Positions 4,445 to 5,587 of a DNA stretch of 5,587 nucleotides are shown here, piece after piece. Each line of letters begins with the position of its first letter. The first letter of the stretch is position 1. The notes beneath the pieces are model-generated. The model ran no database searches, was not told the origin of the DNA, and saw only the letters and a list, made by a program, of their open reading frames with translations. Position numbers and translations under genes: made by a program. Source of the DNA: Candidatus Acidiferrum typicum (GTDB taxonomy: Bacteria; Acidobacteriota; Terriglobia; Acidiferrales; UBA7541); assembly GCA_025463105.1 (NCBI GenBank), contig JAOAPW010000377.1, forward strand, positions 1-5,587, written 5' to 3'.

Positions 4445-5587
4445 ATGGCAACTTTTTATATTGAACAATTCGGCTGCCGGGCGACGCAGGCGGATGCGGC
4501 GGCGATCGAGCGGCAACTGCGCGAGCGCGGTTACGCCGCGACTGCCAACGCGGATTGCGCCGACGTCGTGGTGGTGAATACGTGCACGGTGACGGCGGCT
4601 GCGGACCTGCAGGCGCGCCAGGCGATTCATGCGATTCACCGGGACAATCCCGCGGCGCGAATCGTCGTGACGGGCTGCTACGCCCAGCGCGCTCCGGAAG
4701 AGCTTGCCGCCCTCGGCGGCGTCTCCTGGGTTGTCGGGAATTCGCATAAGCCGGAAATTCCGCGCCTGATCGGGGAAATGACGCCGGTTTTGTCACAGCC
4801 CCCGGCGGAAGGATTCGTTTCCGTCGCTACCATCGGCGGAGAATCTCTTTCGCTCGAACACGGTCCGGCAAAAATTCTCACAGGAAATATTCTGGAACAA
4901 CGAGAACTTTTTTTCGCGCCCATTCACGGCGGCGAAGCGGGTCACACTCGGCCCGTACTGAAAATTCAGGACGGCTGCGACAGCCGGTGCTCTTACTGCA
5001 TAATCCCGCAGGTTCGCGGACGCAGCCGTAGCCTTGCGCCGGACCGCGTCGTGGAAGAAATCCGGAAATTGGCGGAAAATGGCGCGCGCGAAATCGTACT
5101 GAGTGGAATCAACCTCGGAACTTATGGGCGCGATTTGAAGCCGCGCGTCGAACTTGGCGAATTGCTGCGGCGCATCCTCGATGAAACGCCGATCGAGCGG
5201 CTGCGCGTAAGTTCGATTGAGCCGATGGACGTCACCGCGGATTTGATCGCATTGTTCGCGGCAAACGAACGCCTGGCGCGGCACTTTCACATGCCCCTAC
5301 AGTCGGGTTCGGACCGCATTCTCGCGGCGATGCATCGGTGGTATCGCGCGGAGCATTATGCGCGGCGCGCGGAGCTGGTACGCGAATCGCTCCCCGAAGC
5401 GGCGATTGGCGCGGATGTGATCGCGGGATTCCCCGGCGAGACGAATGAAGATCATCGCTCAACATTGGACTTGATCGAACGGCTGCCGCTTGCCTACCTG
5501 CACGTATTTTCGTTTTCAGCGCGTCCGGGAACGCCGGCGGCGGAATTGCGGGATCATGTTCCTGCTTCTGAGATAGCACGTCGCGCA
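4445..5587 (+). CDS. mtaB: tRNA (N6-threonylcarbamoyladenosine(37)-C2)-methylthiotransferase MtaB, 3' end cut by window edge
   Basis: Radical-SAM methylthiotransferase converting t6A to ms2t6A at position 37 of ANN-decoding tRNAs. The 381 visible codons cover the N-terminal UPF0004 domain, with its [4Fe-4S] cysteines Cys11 (FGCRATQAD), Cys47 (NTCTVT) and Cys78 (TGCYAQ), and most of the radical SAM domain, with CDSRCSYC at 178-185 (Cys178, Cys182, Cys185). HFHMPLQSGSD at 280-290 and DVIAGFPGET at 324-333 are typical of the family. The TRAM-domain end expected in a protein of about 430-450 residues is missing because the window stops. The ATG at 4445 is fixed by an in-frame TGA two codons upstream; no clear ribosome binding site precedes it. 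Oddities are Thr instead of the usual Asn after GCxx, and a long linker of about 45 residues (123-168) between the two domains. MtaB fits better than MiaB or RimO; the missing C-terminus leaves some doubt. Confidence 0.92.
   Translation, partial: MATFYIEQFGCRATQADAAAIERQLRERGYAATANADCADVVVVNTCTVTAAADLQARQAIHAIHRDNPAARIVVTGCYAQRAPEELAALGGVSWVVGNSHKPEIPRLIGEMTPVLSQPPAEGFVSVATIGGESLSLEHGPAKILTGNILEQRELFFAPIHGGEAGHTRPVLKIQDGCDSRCSYCIIPQVRGRSRSLAPDRVVEEIRKLAENGAREIVLSGINLGTYGRDLKPRVELGELLRRILDETPIERLRVSSIEPMDVTADLIALFAANERLARHFHMPLQSGSDRILAAMHRWYRAEHYARRAELVRESLPEAAIGADVIAGFPGETNEDHRSTLDLIERLPLAYLHVFSFSARPGTPAAELRDHVPASEIARRA

Noticed and set aside
4218..4796. Upstream extension of the cpsB frame by 193 codons
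   Set aside because: It runs antisense through the promoter region and the start of mtaB, is arginine/proline-rich and low in complexity, and the PHP family starts at the MVDIHCH motif.
4793..5579. Two minus-strand frames (4793-5290 and 5232-5579)
   Set aside because: Both are antisense to the radical SAM core of mtaB and show no domain features.

Overview
The window looks like a chromosomal piece of an acidobacterium (Acidobacteriota). This is inferred from moderately GC-rich coding DNA, from protein family variants I associate with that phylum (an MtaB starting with a GCRATQAD motif, a PHP-type CpsB with GCDFH), and from intergenic hairpin repeats with GTAGC/GCTAC ends and CACAGGCT/AGCCTGTG cores. 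The assignment rests on recall, not on a search. No rRNA, tRNA, CRISPR array, transposase or phage gene is visible, and no gene-free stretch exceeds 300 bases.

Left half (1-2583, all minus strand): four genes in the order cysM - mec - cysO - moeB/thiF (the last cut by the left edge). Together they are a protein-thiocarboxylate route to cysteine like the CysO/CysM/Mec pathway of Mycobacterium tuberculosis. The MoeB-like enzyme would adenylate the C-terminal diglycine of the ubiquitin-like CysO. A sulfur donor not in this window would turn it into a thiocarboxylate. CysM would join that sulfur to an aminoacrylate made on PLP, and the JAMM peptidase Mec would release cysteine from CysO. The notable twist is that CysO does not end in Gly-Gly: it carries six more residues (VDRHLN), which would have to be removed before activation, plausibly by Mec.

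Middle (2584-3434): a divergent intergenic region, then an unrecognised plus-strand gene of about 170 codons, then a convergent gap filled by a large inverted repeat.

Right half (3435-5587): a minus-strand PHP-family phosphatase of the CpsB/YwqE type and, divergent from it across 227 bases, the first 381 codons of the tRNA methylthiotransferase gene mtaB, preceded by a consensus extended -10 promoter (TGCTATAAT). A perfect 7-bp inverted repeat lies just upstream of cpsB.

Three gaps (cysM-mec, mec-cysO, and the convergent gap after the unknown gene) each hold an element bounded by GTAGC at one end and GCTAC at the other, with strong internal stems. In two of the three the arms are clearly related. 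One of them supplies the stop codon of mec. These elements break the sulfur operon into segments and could act as terminators or processing sites.
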